The notes below the pieces were generated by a model. The model had not been told where the DNA came from and searched no databases. It saw nothing but the letters and a program-made list of their open reading frames with translations. DNA of 64,000 nt from Poa pratensis. Lineage: Eukaryota; Streptophyta; Magnoliopsida; Poales; Poaceae. The stretch is taken from the NCBI GenBank assembly GCA_947311845.1, contig CAMZMU010000111.1, positions 27,620,084 to 27,684,083 of the forward strand, given 5' to 3'. The position numbers were made by a program, and so were the translations under genes. Positions 11,077-22,458 of this stretch are shown piece after piece. Positions within the stretch are counted from its first letter, which is position 1. Each line of letters starts with the position of its first letter.

Positions 11077-13850
11077 ATGGCGTCGACCCCGGAAGAAGAC
11101 GGTCTCACCGACTACGAGCGCCTTCGCCAGGAGAACATCCGCCGGAACGAGGCAATCCTGGGCCCCCTCCGCCGCAAGGCCGACGAGCTCTCCGCCGCCA
11201 CCCGGCCCGCCAAACCCAAGCGACCGAAGCCCAAGGCCCTGCCGACCAGCCCCGTCCGCTCCTCCCTCCGCTCCCTCGGCATCTCCCCCGCCGACCTCCC
11301 CCCGGAGCCCCGCAGCACCCAGCTCTCACCCTCGCTCGCCTCCTCCATCCTCGGCTCGTCTCCCCCACCGGAGGCCAAGAACACTCTCGTGGAGGATTTC
11401 GATGCCGCGATGGAGCTCGTGCTGAAACCCGCGCACGTGAGGAGGGTGGTGACCTCCAGTATACTATCGCTGCGGGTCCTGCCGCTCGTCGGCCGCACCG
11501 TGGTGGTGGTGGGGGACAGATTGGGGAATATTGCGTTCTGGGACGTCGACGGTGCCCCCGGGTACTACGATGCACAAGGGATGGTGTACCGGTATGCGCC
11601 ACACAAGAGCCCTGTGTTGGCGATCGCGGCGCGCCCGGCGGCGCCCCACAAGGTGACCTTCTTCCGCCCGCTCTTACTTGATTCATAGTTTTACTCAAGG
11701 CACAAGGATTGGATACATGGTAGTACATAAGTTGTTCAGTTTGCGCACACAACTTCCCAACGAGCCCCTACACCTGATCTTCTTATATCAGAGCTGTTTT
11801 TTAGTTCGAATCGGAGCTGTTTACCTTTTTATCGTTTGGGTTATCGTTAGTCATCTGCAGGAATAATGATGCTTAGAACTGTGCAGTCGTTATTTTTTTT
11901 ATTTTACATTCTACTGTACAGTCGTTGTGATGGTATTTGTAAAATCAACTGATCTAAGGAACTCGTTGTGGCTAAAAAAACCCAATGACGACTATACATT
12001 AGATTCACTTGTACTTACCCTGTTTGGCTAGTGGATTCCAAAAGTTAATTGCCTGAGGTGTGGCGATGTCTACAGGAGGTGTGGGGATAAGCAGACATTA
12101 GGTTGACCGCGAGTGGTCTCAGGACAACATGGGAAAGTGGGGTGAACATAATAGAGGACAGGGCTTATTGTTGTGCTTATGTTGGTTTTGTTGGCCTTAA
12201 TAAGCCGATCATCCTCTATTTTAGTTGATCTTGATTGTTGCCGGTTTCTACACTAGCCTTGAGAAATATTTGTTCCTTACGACTACCTGGTTTTTCTTTT
12301 ATTCTTTTATGTGGCTCTTTGTATACTTGATTTAGAGGGTGGAGTTTGAATTCTTTCAGCTGTATCTATCTCCTTGATGTGGTGTAAGTTTTCAATAAAA
12401 GCTCCCAGTCATTTAAAAAAAGTTATAGTTAATTTTGGGACTTCTACTCAGAGTCATCCAATAGACGCAGCTGCTAATCACATGTCAAGGTAGCTAAATT
12501 AGGCAAGATATCATCCCATTTCCAGTGCACAAATAGTTATTTAGATGTTGCATAGTTCGTCGAATGTTCTGTACCAATTCTAATTCTAATCCTGTGGCAT
12601 ATTTCATATACTTGGGTCTAGGTTTACAGCTCTAGCTACCGGGGTGAAATTTCTCTTATGGACTTTGAGGAGGAGAACTTTAATATGGTCCATTTGTGGA
12701 AATGCCCGTTTATTCACTTTGTCAAGCACAAGATAGTGTCAGATGCCTATATTTTGGTGATGAAAGTGGTGGCCTGACACTTTTTGATGAGCGTGTGGGT
12801 AAGGTGTTAACCACATGGGATGTGCATGGCGATACAATCGAATCAATAGATTTTCATCCGGAGAACAAACATATGCTTGCTACCAGTTCAACAGATGGAT
12901 CAGCCTGTATATGGGATGTGAGAAATATGAAAAAGAATCAGCCAGATGGCTTGAAGGTTTTTAACCTTAACGACTCTGCTCAGTCAGCTTATTTCTCACC
13001 TAGTGGCCGCATGTTAGCAGTAACAAGGTACTTTATTTCTAACCATATCCCTACCCTTCTTAATCTTGCTGTCTGATAGAAGGTTCTCCTTGCTCTTTGA
13101 GTTAAGAAATATGTTTCTTGAACCACCATTATGTCATGGCTAGACTCAATAAATATAATAATTTAATGTTAGACTTCCTGGGTTGTGCCAATATATTGCT
13201 ATATTTTTTATTGGCGGATCAGCATAACATGATAGCATGTTAAATAGTTTCTATTATTGGCTTCCAATCCAATATTCTGGCAAGGTTGCCTATAGGTACT
13301 TTCATCTATTAGCATTAGTACTGCCTACCTTCAGAATTAAATATTTTGCGCTATTGCTGACATCGGGCTGATAAATCTGTATTTCTGGATTATTTTCTTT
13401 CAAATGACTTAATTCTTATTGTATCCAGCTCCAGCCGTTGTGGTACTGTCCAAGTATTTAGCGTGGATGACTTCGAAAAGTCACATACCGTGGAATATAA
13501 TAACCCGACAAACAGTTGGCCTTATACATTCAAGTAAGACAGCTGGTCTCACATATTTCTGTGATCTTCAATTAATATTTGTTAATGTAATTGATCGAAC
13601 AAGATTCATTGGTTGCAGGGTAATCTGGGGCTGGAATGATGCCGATCTATATGTTGGAAACATGAGAAAGGGAATAGATATTATCTCAGTTGATGTCAAT
13701 GACAGTGGCCTCTCGGCTCAGAACAGCTCATATCTTAGGAGTCAACACATGCCATACGTTCCATGCCAGTTTTCTGTAAACCCATATAATGTTGGCTATC
13801 TTGCCTGTTCAAACTCCGGTGGCCATGTGTTCCTTTGGACCAGAGCTTAA
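11077..13850 (+). CDS. WDR76/CMR1-like WD40-repeat protein, copy 2, apparent 1-nt deletion in exon 2
   Basis: Plus-strand exons with GT-AG borders: 11077-11652, 12622-13027, 13429-13533 and 13619-13850 (stop TAA). The start is MASTPEEDGLTDYERLRQEN. It has the same domain order as the minus-strand copy: basic SP/KP-rich N-terminal tail, then WD40 segments GDRLGNIAFWDVDG, CLYFGDESGGLTLFDERVGK, ESIDFHPENKHMLATSSTDG, SACIWDVRNM (WDxR box) and a final blade ending FLWTRA. Exon 2 is 406 nt against 407 nt in copy 1. One base, probably a G, is missing at about 12704-12705, where TGGAAATGCCC replaces an expected TGGAAATGGCCC. With that base restored the four exons give one frame of about 440 residues. 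It is either a recent pseudogene or a real gene with an assembly error. The last exon and 3' UTR are duplicated just downstream. Confidence 0.8.
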
Positions 13851-14066
13851 ATCAAAATGGTCTCTAGTGGCTTACTTTGATATTTTAGATGGTGGAGCTC
13901 ATATCTTAGGAGTCAACACATGCAATCCGTTCCATGCCAGTTTTCTGTAAACCCATATAATGTTGGCTATCTTGCCTGTTCAAACTCCAGTGGCCATGTG
14001 TTCCTTTGGAGCAGAGCTTAAATCAAAATGGTCTCTAGTGGCTTACTTTGATGTTTTAGATGGTGG
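13725..14066 (+). repeat. 171-bp tandem duplication of the end of the last exon and 3' UTR of WDR76-like copy 2
   Basis: AGCTCATATCTTAGGAGTCA begins at 13725 and again at 13896. Each unit holds the final coding stretch (CQFSVNPYNVGYLAC to the stop codon) and about 45 bases of 3' UTR, ending in GATGGTGG. The second unit has its own TAA, but the first stop at 13848-13850 makes it untranslated. The two units differ at a handful of positions. The minus-strand copy lacks this duplication. Confidence 0.9.
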
Positions 14067-14682
14067 AGCTGCTGAATGCTGTGCTGTGAGGAATATATTC
14101 TCATGACGCAACGTGTTCCAATATAAAACCGTATTTGCAGTAACATCACAATATATGCTAGTATCACTTTATGTACAAATTTAATTATTACTGTGTCGTT
14201 TATTCTCTTGCTATGGCGTTGCCATAACTGATCTGGTGTGGTACATGACTAGAGTTTTGCTGATTGCTTGCAATTTAGTGCAAGTGGCATGCTAATTCTT
14301 TGTATGTCGGCAACCTGGTTAAAAAACTTAATCTTCATGGTCCAAAGTCAAAACATTTCCCTTTAGCTCTGTTCGTTTTGAGGGCTCCATTAAGTTTTAG
14401 CTCAGAATGGGCTGCCGTCTTTTTCTTACCCAGAAGGGCCCTGTACCCAGTGGATTTAAATTCTGCCTCATACACTTGTCGTCGGCGGTCTCTGCAAATG
14501 GGCTTCTGCCTGTCAAAATGAGCCAGAGAAACTCCTCTCGTACAGAAAAAAAAACCTCACTCGCTTTCTTTCTCGTACAGAAAAAAAAACTCCTGTCATA
14601 TACGTGGAGTATGTTACTAGCAGCAACATAAGACACGCATACGTAGTTGCTCCTCGCTAGAAACCTCACTCGGACCTGGGCG
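14067..14682. other. 3' flank of WDR76-like copy 2, then intergenic
   Basis: Up to about 14290 this is the shared 3' flank of the inverted duplication. From 14290 to 14682 no gene is seen. A short direct repeat, CTCGTACAGAAAAAAAAAC, occurs twice (about 14537 and 14573). Confidence 0.5.
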
Positions 14683-15690
14683 CTAGTGCAAAATCTTCAC
14701 CGACCAAGCACCGATGTTTGTCACCACAAGCAATGACGTGCCATTCGCTTGATCGGTCCACATGGATGATTTGGATGCACCGTAAACCACGGATGACACC
14801 CCAAACATAAAATAGCCTCCCTGGGCTCCCCTCGATCCCAATTCATGGCATCGCGCGGAGCTCGGGCTCGGGCTGGAATACTCCTCCGGAATCGATGGAT
14901 AATTCGGGGATCTGGCCGCCGCGGAGACAACGCAGCCTTTCCCGGGTCCTGCACTTCTGCCTGCCTCTAGCCGATGAACATGCTTCTGTTTCAATATGGT
15001 CTGGCCAAATCCTAGCCCTGAAGTTTCTGCTCTATCGGTGGATGGATCATTCGATTCCGAAGGAAATGGTAGTACTGGGATGATTCTCATGAACTCAAAT
15101 GGTGCAGTAATATTTCCAGCTTATAGATTCTTGCCCCCACTGTAATGAAATTATATGGAGGCAGAAATTGAGGTGATCAAGGAAAGGGTAGCTCTAGCGC
15201 TAGAGTGGTGTGACACGCCTGTTGTCATCCAGTCTGATTGTGCTTCGGCTATTGCTGCAAGTCAGGATCCATCTATAGACAGATCGGTATATGGTCATCT
15301 GCTAGCTGAAGGGAAACGTCTATTTAGCCTTCCAGATTTTCGTTTTATGAACATTTTCTAGGGAACAAAATAGAGTTGCCAATTGTTTAGCTAACTTTGG
15401 AAGAACTGGGGGGAGCACCGCTGGTGTGGTGTTCCATACGCCAGATTTTGTTGAACAGCTTGTGTTAGCTGATTGTAAGTCTATTGTGATGGAATAAAAT
15501 CCCGAAGTTTACCCCCCAAAAAAACATGCTTCTGTTTCTTTCCGTGGTGGGAGAACGGCAAAATCCGTCTATTTCCGTTTGCCAGCGACGCTTCGACAGA
15601 GAAATAAATGATCAGGTGACGCCGTCCGTGCACAGTAGTAGTGTGGCGTGTGCTTCCTAGTTAAGACTTTGCTTTCTTTAATTTTGAAGT
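14683..15690 (+). repeat. Copy A of the MGDG-synthase upstream module, interrupted by a LINE
   Basis: This block shares ordered words with copies B, C and D. GATGYTTGTCAC and TCGGTCCAC (14712-14762) match 34912-34950. The stretch with GGAATAxTCCxCCGGA and GCGGAGACA-CGCAGCCTTTCC (14873-14943) matches copy B near 17154-17228. After the LINE, TTTCCGTGGTGGGAGA and GTTAAGACTT match the other copies. It is shorter than the others and lacks their distal part. I see no gene of its own in it. Confidence 0.65.
14993..15523 (+). mobile_element. 5'-truncated LINE insertion with RNase H domain, poly(A) and 15-bp TSD
   Basis: ACATGCTTCTGTTTC occurs at 14978-14992 and at 15524-15538, flanking a 531-bp segment that ends in CCCCCCAAAAAA. 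The segment encodes the RNase H part of a plant LINE ORF2: VDGSFDSEGNG (first Asp), GAVIFPAYRF, MEAEIEVIKERVALALEW (Glu), VVIQSDCASAIAAS (Asp) and EQNRVANCLANFGR. A stop and a frameshift near 15140-15153 separate the first and second parts. Removing the insert restores a sequence collinear with copies B to D, which confirms the borders. Confidence 0.9.
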
Positions 15691-16589
15691 CGCACCATCG
15701 ACTTATATTAACTTGGATATTTGACGAGATGCACATTAGTCGGCAGCGCAGACTAGCTACCAATATCGGTGGCGGAGCTTGAACAAAACATTTGGACGAG
15801 ACGAAACAGCAAAATGATATGTAAATTTTATTTGGGACGACGACAGCAACAAGCTGGAGTTTGTAGTATTTTCGGAAACATAAATAATATGATGATTTTG
15901 TTCAAAAATAAAATACACTTTTAACATCATTATATGCATAAGCTACTCCAAAATAAACTAAACTAGCATATCTCCTATTCTGAGATTGCTTAGCTTGATC
16001 AACTGTTTCCATCCTTTTGTCGAACAAATGGGTCTTTCTATGTCCATTTCTCCAAGAGCATGAAACAATAAACTTTTATGCAATAACTCGCTGAACGCTT
16101 TCCGAGCATAGCATGGTACAACCTTTGCAGCATAAAAAAAAAAGAAATAAACAGATTAGATGTTATGATAAAACACGAACACACAATACAAGTGTTATTT
16201 TAACAAAGAAATAATTTCTTACCACTAACTTACAGTGACACTCTTGCGGACGAACCCTGAATGTGGATCAGCTGAAGTTTCTTCCTACGCAATGATGTTT
16301 GCATACTTGGCAAGTCATATATCCTTTTAATAACTATGTAAGTTAAATGGAAACAGTTAATAATGATGGTTTTCCCTCACCTAGCTATTTTTCCCTCTCA
16401 AATAATCATCAGAGTTCAGGACATTATAATAGTTTGGTAAACATGACGGCATCGCCTAAGAATGATATTTATAGCCATCTTCATCTTGCAGTATTTCAAT
16501 TATCCCAGATGACCAAACTTTTTTTTTAACTGGCTATAAATACTGCAAGATGAAGACGTAGCTGCCAGCTGGGTATTTCATCTGAACTG
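15691..16589. other. Intergenic, with a foldback sequence at 16470-16556
   Basis: No gene recognised. TCTTCATCTTGCAGTATTT (16479-16497) and its complement AAATACTGCAAGATGAAGA (16538-16556) form 19-bp perfect arms around a 40-base loop. ATAGCCA and TGGCTAT lie in the same arms but in exchanged order, so this is not a simple hairpin extension. Confidence 0.7.
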
Positions 16590-19500
16590 GTGAACAGTGG
16601 AGAAGAAGTGCCGATCCGATTATTCGACGGTGAAACTCAGCATTTCGCATTATTAAAAATTATAATCAATGAGTGTGACACGAGGGCCGCACCATTCGTG
16701 TGTCACGACGGACCTGACGCGTTGCCGCCGGTACATACATCGCGCGGCCGGTCGTCTGGGTCCAGACCTCTATGTATGAGTGAACGAGACAGAAGATGGT
16801 AACTGCACAATTAGCGACTGGTGGAGCTGCAACGAGATGGAGGTGGTTCTACTAAAATAGAGCTCCGCCATTTTTGTCCTCGATGCAGAGGTGCCTGGGA
16901 ACGTTCTCGGAGTGGACTTGCAAGGGTACACGAAGCTACACACCAGGAGGCCAGGATACCGGGGCAACACTTGAAGCCAACTCCAATCATCACCGAGCCA
17001 GCCACACACACACACTCCAGCAGAAAACCGGCGCGCTCGACAGAAACAGTCTCCACGACCGACCGACCGACCGATCGATCCGCCCAGGTAGTAAAAAGTA
17101 AGGAAAAAACCCGGCGCCGTACGAACCATTCCTCGCCGCGCGCGGGCTCGAGCGGAATAATCCGCCGGATTCGTGGGATCGTTCCCGGAGATCCGATCCG
17201 GCCGCGGCGGAGACAGCGCAGCCTTTCCATCCACCCCCACGTTCCTCCCTCTCTGCCCCACCACACCACCACGCATCGTTTTTCCGGCCGCTTTTGCACG
17301 ACCCACCCCCCCAACGCTCTATTTCCGTTTCCGCCCCCTCAGATGCTTCCGTGGTGGGAGACGCCAACCGATCTATCTACCGCTAATCTTTCCGGCTCAT
17401 CCGTTTTCATTCCGGTGGTAGCGACGTAGTTGCGCTACTGTCTGCGTGTGCTGCACAGTTAAGACTTGCTCTGTTTAGTCTCCGATCTCAATAGCTTCGC
17501 GCGCGGGGATACACAAGCTGGTGCACAAAGTTGTTGGCAACGGAATTTTGGTTACAGCAACCTTCTTATCCGCGTACGTACGCATGACAGTTTTGGACGT
17601 TGAGTGATTTTTATTAGAGTAGAAGAACGTGGAGTACATTGCGTGCGTGCGTGCATCAAACCACCAAAGCCAAAAGAAATCTACCTACGACGATAAAAAA
17701 GAACCGCAGTTTGGAATATGCCTCACGGTAATAGGGTTAAGAAATCATCCGGACCGGACATTAGCGGCCTAAGCTAAGCAAGCTCATGTTATCACGAGCC
17801 GCGCCACACATTATATCATGATGACTTCGTCGTGATACGAGAAATGATCGTAGCGTAATGAGTTTTTTTTCTTTTTATAGGTGGCATCGTGCAATTTCCT
17901 GACGAGAAGGGATTCTCTCTTTACTATTTGAGCTAATATCACGGAATATTGAGATTGTGATTTAACAGAATCACGCTCAAAATAAACGACATCACAAAAC
18001 CACAACTGCTGGGTACGTAAATAGTTTTGGAGAATCCAAATCTCACAGTTTGGTCGGTTTCACATCGTTGCTAACATCCTGGGCCCGCAAGCCACGTGCC
18101 GCATGGACCGGCTCGTTTGGAAGTCCTTACATTTTTAATATCTTTCGCGTAAAATTTGTTCAGAAGTTCAAACTTAACTTTTAAAAAGTATAAAAAAACA
18201 TAGGAATTTAAACAACATGTGGTAATTAAATTAAAAATTGAGCTCATTTCGCCACGTTGTTTGGAAGTTTTTAAAAGTTTTATAACTTTCACGCAAAGTT
18301 TGTTAAAAAAATCAAACTTAAAAAAATGAAATGTTCCAATTCATAATTCATGTTAATTGATGGACGACTTATTTTACTTTTAACTTCAGTTATTTTTTAA
18401 AATCTTTAAAAAAATTGTGAAAAAATACGGAAACCTACAAGCAGTTGGCTAAAGTTTGGTCCAAGCAGAGACAACCACCTCGTCATGACATGTGGTAACT
18501 GACTAGTGGGCCCGTGTTGTCGGAAATGATTTGAAACAGTCTTAACCCTAAGATTCGATTCTCTCAAAACAAATTACCTCAATAGTGTGGTTATCCGTAA
18601 AATTTTATTCCTCCGTGGTTTTGTATAATCATAGCCTCAATATCCGTGGTTTTGTGCATTTGCTCTTCTTATTTCACCAATCTAATTTATACTATTACGT
18701 TGCACAATGCGCAATCACCTTTCCGAAGTAGTTCTTGATTTTTTGCTTCCAATGGTGTCCAATATGTCATGACATTGAGCTGTTTATCCTCATTTTTCAC
18801 ATTAATTTGTGTGTATTTTGAGTAACAACGTACGAAACACAGTTTGGATCATACCCCTTTGTACGTGCGCCGCCAGAGACCAAAAAAAGCTACGGCGTCT
18901 CCATGGCCCTGAGGCATGAGGGTCCGTTTTGATATTCAACATAGTTAGGCGGCGGCTCACTGAAGATGGAAAAAGGTCATCCCGTCTATCCCCCGTTTCC
19001 GTGGTGCGTATAACATCGTCGGAGAGCGTGTGGAGGTGTGTCTCCAGCGATCTCACAGGATTCAGTCGGTGTTTCTCTTCGGTGGATCCGACTGGATCCG
19101 GTGTTCGTTCGTGTGTTTGTGTGTCTACATTTTGGATCTTTCCAAACTATGTTTCTCTTCATCGCGGCGGTTGCTGTGCTGGTGCGCTGGTCCTATGGGG
19201 CCTTACCACGATGAGTTCCTGACTGTCTACTACAACAAGCTTTGCCTGACTCTATTGTGGGATGGGCGATGACGGCGACACACCTTCGACTCGCTCTCGT
19301 GTTTGTAGTCGTTGCTAGGTGGTTTACGGATTTGGATGTAATTTATTTTACTTCTAGTATTCTCTGTACGTATTGACAGTCGATGAATAGATTGGAAATT
19401 AGCGCATAAAAACACGGTTTGAATCGATGGAGTATGATAAGGAAGAGTCCAAAAGTTCTGTTTTTTGGAAGCATATTCCACAGAAAGGAGTGGTATATGT

Positions 19501-19924
19501 TTATCGTGCAAGATTGACCTGGTTAACCATTGTCTCACTAACTTATTCCCCGAAACCCCTCAAACTCTTCCAATCGTGACGCCAAAGAGCCCCTCCAATT
19601 CCCCAAGAAACAGCCAATAGAACACACGCATAAAACACGCGACAACAACCACCACCACCGGCACCGCCGTCCCTAACCTCCAAATTCCAGCTTTGTCTTC
19701 CGGCCGCGGCCGTGCCAGCTCGGACCCCATCTCTCTCCCCTCCGCCCCTCCATTCCCTCTCCACCCTGCCAATTTTAAACACACGCCCCCTCCTGCCCAC
19801 TCGCCTCCCCCACCGCGACGACGCAGGAATCCGCCGTCGCTCCCTCGCCCTCGGCCTCCTCCCTATCGCTCCGCGACGGGCCCGACGAGGACGACGAGCC
19901 CTTCTGGGAGGAGGAGGAGGGCAC
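16590..19924 (+). repeat. Copy B of the MGDG-synthase upstream module, ending in a gene fragment
   Basis: The block starts with the CACGGxxxxACCTGACGCGTTG and GGTCGTCxGGGTCC stretch (16703-16765), also seen at 35157-35208. It continues through GGTAACTGCACA, the ACCGACCGACCGA and GGAATAATCCGCCGGATTCG stretch (17150-17190), TTCCGTGGTGGGAGACGC and CAGTTAAGACTTGC. It ends with a truncated 5' part of the MGDG synthase gene. The order matches copy D, but copy B has several private insertions or deletions and is more diverged than C and D are from each other. It keeps the uninterrupted version of the site where copy D holds a retroposon. Confidence 0.8.
19555..19924 (+). pseudogene. MGDG synthase 5' fragment (5' UTR and internal piece of exon 1)
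   Basis: From CCTCAAACTCTTCCAATCGT to CGCCTCCCCCACCG this matches the 5' flank and UTR of the complete gene (about 39638-39888) almost base for base. It then jumps to the exon 1 part that encodes the acidic [13 protein letters not shown] segment (about 40125-40209). About 240 bases holding the start codon and RSIRETV region are missing. Similarity stops abruptly after GAGGGCAC at 19924. There is no start codon and none of the catalytic exons, so it cannot make enzyme. It is useful evidence that the upstream modules were copied together with the gene's 5' end. Confidence 0.88.
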
Positions 19925-20732
19925 ATGATAATTTGTTTTGTATGTGATTGGTATTATTTGACTGTTTTTTCTTATCGATAATTTGTATAATAGTGTGTTG
20001 GTAATAATTTGTTTCTTTTGATCAGGAACTCGAATAAGTAGTGTGAACTGGGTTGGCTTTTTTTCTTTTTTTTTTGTAAAACTTGCCCACTTATTTCTAT
20101 CACTGCACTGCCATGTATCAGTTAGATCATTTGGTTTTATCATTGTCCTATTACAGTTTAGCATATTTTTTTCAACCCAAGTTGATTTTGGCAGCAATAA
20201 GTTTTTTTGTGCTGACACAAAGTTTAGTTGATGTGTTTGTTTGACAATCACATAGTGTTTTATTTCTCCTTCTTTTTAATCAAACAATAATTTTTTAATA
20301 ATAGTTTTTTTTTTAGTTGTGGCACATGGATTTTTGACTTATCTATTTTGGTGAAATAATCGGTTCCATTTACCAGAAAATTGAATTTTTATTTGTTCAA
20401 TTTTTTTGTACTGGTAGGACGTGGCAGCTATCATTTGTTCAAAAAAAATTATACTAGTTGGAAGTGGGATTTTTCGATCTCTCTCCCATTTATTTTTACC
20501 CTAAAAAATCACTAGCCCAAAAAGTGGATTGATTTTTTCATTGAGTTTTATTGAATTAAAGAAAATCCAGTATTTTTTTCCATTGCCCGATCCCGCCAAC
20601 GGCACCATCTAAATTGTGCGGCGGCTTGACGCCGAGCATCTCCGGTGCTCGACGCCGACGACGACAACATCTCTATTATGCGGCGGCTCGGCGCAAGGAG
20701 CATCTCCAGCGCTCGGTGCCGACGCCGGCACT
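19925..20732. other. AT-rich repeat sequence and start of a GC-rich tandem-repeat tract
   Basis: 19925-20590 is AT-rich. Words such as TTGGAAGTGGGATTTT and CACTAGCCCAAAAAG near 20456-20525 recur near 32608-32665 on the other side of the copia element, so the two flanks contain related copies. 20590-20732 is a GC-rich tract with AACATCTC and GCGGCGGC words that continues after 31981. No gene is seen. Confidence 0.6.
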
Positions 20733-21890
20733 TGAAAGGATCGGTATGACACCTAGAGGGGGGGGGTGAATAGGTGCTACTTCAATTTTAGTCTTTTTCA
20801 AATTAGGCTTGACACAAAAGGTAAATTCTCTAGATATGCAACTACGGTGAATTTACCTATATGACAAGCTAGCAACTAAGCACGAATAATAAGACGGTAA
20901 ACAAGGATAGAGGTAACCGAAGTCAAAGCACGCGGAGACACGGATGTAATCCGAGTTCCTCCTTTTAGGGGAGTACGTCTCGTTGGAGAGGTGTGAGCTA
21001 CACAAGCTCAAACTCAACGGCCACAAAGGCCTCACCCTCTTCTCCGTGAACCGCACCACAAAGGTTTGGTTCACTTCACTATCGGAAACCTTCGAGGCGG
21101 AGTCCGGAGCCTTTACAACAACGATTTGGGGCACAACCCACAAAGGATTGGGGGCTCCCAAACAGCTACAATCTGTCACAAAGACAATATGAGTACAATA
21201 GGGGGCTAGGTTTTCCTAGGAAACCCTAGCAAAGGCCCTCAAGTGAATGAGGGGGAAATGAAAACGGCTGGTGAAGATGTAGATCCGGGCCTTCTCCTTC
21301 AATCCTCCAAAGATCGACGAGTTTGGGTGGAGGGATTGGGAGATCTAGTGATCTTGAGCTTGCTTAATGGTTGACTTGAATGCTGGGCGAGCTACTTGTC
21401 CCAAGGTAGGTGGAGGGGCTTTTATAGCACTTGCGAAAAATGGCCGTTGCACACTGTTAGCCGGCCTGGGCCGGTTTGGCCGGCCTGGGGGCCGGCCTGG
21501 CGTGCTGATGCTTGCCTGCAGGGAGGCCGGCATGGGGCCCGGCTGAACCGGCCTGGGAGCCGGTTAGCTGCCAGAACCAGCCGGCCTGTGGCCCGGCTCC
21601 AGCCGGCCTGGGAACCGGCAGCCCTGCCGAGCCACCCGGCCAGCAGCCCGGTTTGTGCCGGCCTGGGGACCGGCTACCCAGCCGAGCCGCCCGGCCTGGA
21701 GCCCGGTTTGGCCGGCCTGGGAGCCGGCCACCCAGGGCGACGCGCTCCACTCCGATTTCCCGACAACTTTCTACTTTTTGATTATGGGGAGGAACCGGAC
21801 GCTTTCTGAAAACACTTAGCAACATATTAATCCTTTACCGGTGTTGTTATCTAACACACAAAACATAGAGAGATCATAAATGCCCTTTCA
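20733..21890 (-). repeat. 3' LTR of the copia element (1158 bp)
   Basis: Starts TGAAAGGATCGG and ends GCCCTTTCA. It carries the same array of GGCCGGCCTGGG/GAGCCGG words at about 21465-21735. Differences from the other LTR include small indels in A-runs and in the GC array, so the insertion is not brand new. Confidence 0.93.
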
Positions 21891-21906
21891 ATCTCCCCCT
21901 TTTTGG
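21891..21906 (-). promoter_or_regulatory. Polypurine tract of the copia element
   Basis: On the minus strand AAAAAGGGGGAGAT lies directly before the 3' LTR. This is the usual position and composition of the plus-strand primer for reverse transcription, and it agrees with the primer-binding site at the other end. Confidence 0.88.
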
Positions 21907-22458
21907 TGTTAGATGACAACACACGGATTTGCAATATAGACCACACTATATCATGCTTTTAAAACAAAGAAGTGGCTCCCCCTACTTGTGTGCATATAGT
22001 TTTGTTTGCCTTGGAATGCAAATTCACACATAAGGAGGGAAACATTCCTCAACAAGGTAATCGGCATGATATAGGAACAATATAATCGCACATAACCAAC
22101 TAAGTTGAGAATTGGAGATGATCATACCTTGTGCCAAGAGATGTAGACAATTTCATATCAATGCACAATATCATGAGATCTCAACTAGATAAATCCGAAT
22201 ACCGAAAACCATAGTCATACAATAATTTATCCATCTCATACAATAGTGATACCAAAGTTCCACAACATAAGAGTTCCACGAGCATAAGACACATAAAGTT
22301 CAAGGTTCAACTAAAACAAGTGCGATGCAATAAAACGAAAGGCAAAAGGATGCATGAATGCAAATCCCCGGAAGCTCTCCCCCTTTGGCATCAAGACACC
22401 AAAAAGGAGAAAGAAACATGAAAGTCCATGGATCACTCGTCGGAAACCAATCAACACA

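Larger units (their letters stand above)
6400..14290. repeat. Large inverted duplication, arms about 6400-9930 and 10830-14290
   Basis: The left arm is read on the minus strand and the right arm on the plus strand. All four exons, their splice junctions, intron stretches and 3' flanks match. Examples in the flanks: ACCACACCAGATCA near 6500 is the complement of TGATCTGGTGTGGT near 14230, and the GCAAATACGGTTTTATA block near 6612 matches TATAAAACCGTATTTGC near 14125. Similarity also reaches upstream of both start codons (encoding KPEQNY and KHEQNY if read through). A non-matching spacer of about 0.9 kb lies between the arms. Exon divergence suggests an old event. Confidence 0.88.

Noticed and set aside
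16770..17430. Long overlapping open frames in copy B (both strands)
   Set aside because: They are not conserved between copies B, C and D: indels that are not multiples of three occur freely, so the block is not protein-coding.
21396..21825. Pro/Gly-rich open frames in the LTR
   Set aside because: They come from the CCGG-type word array and appear in several frames at once in both LTRs; not genes.
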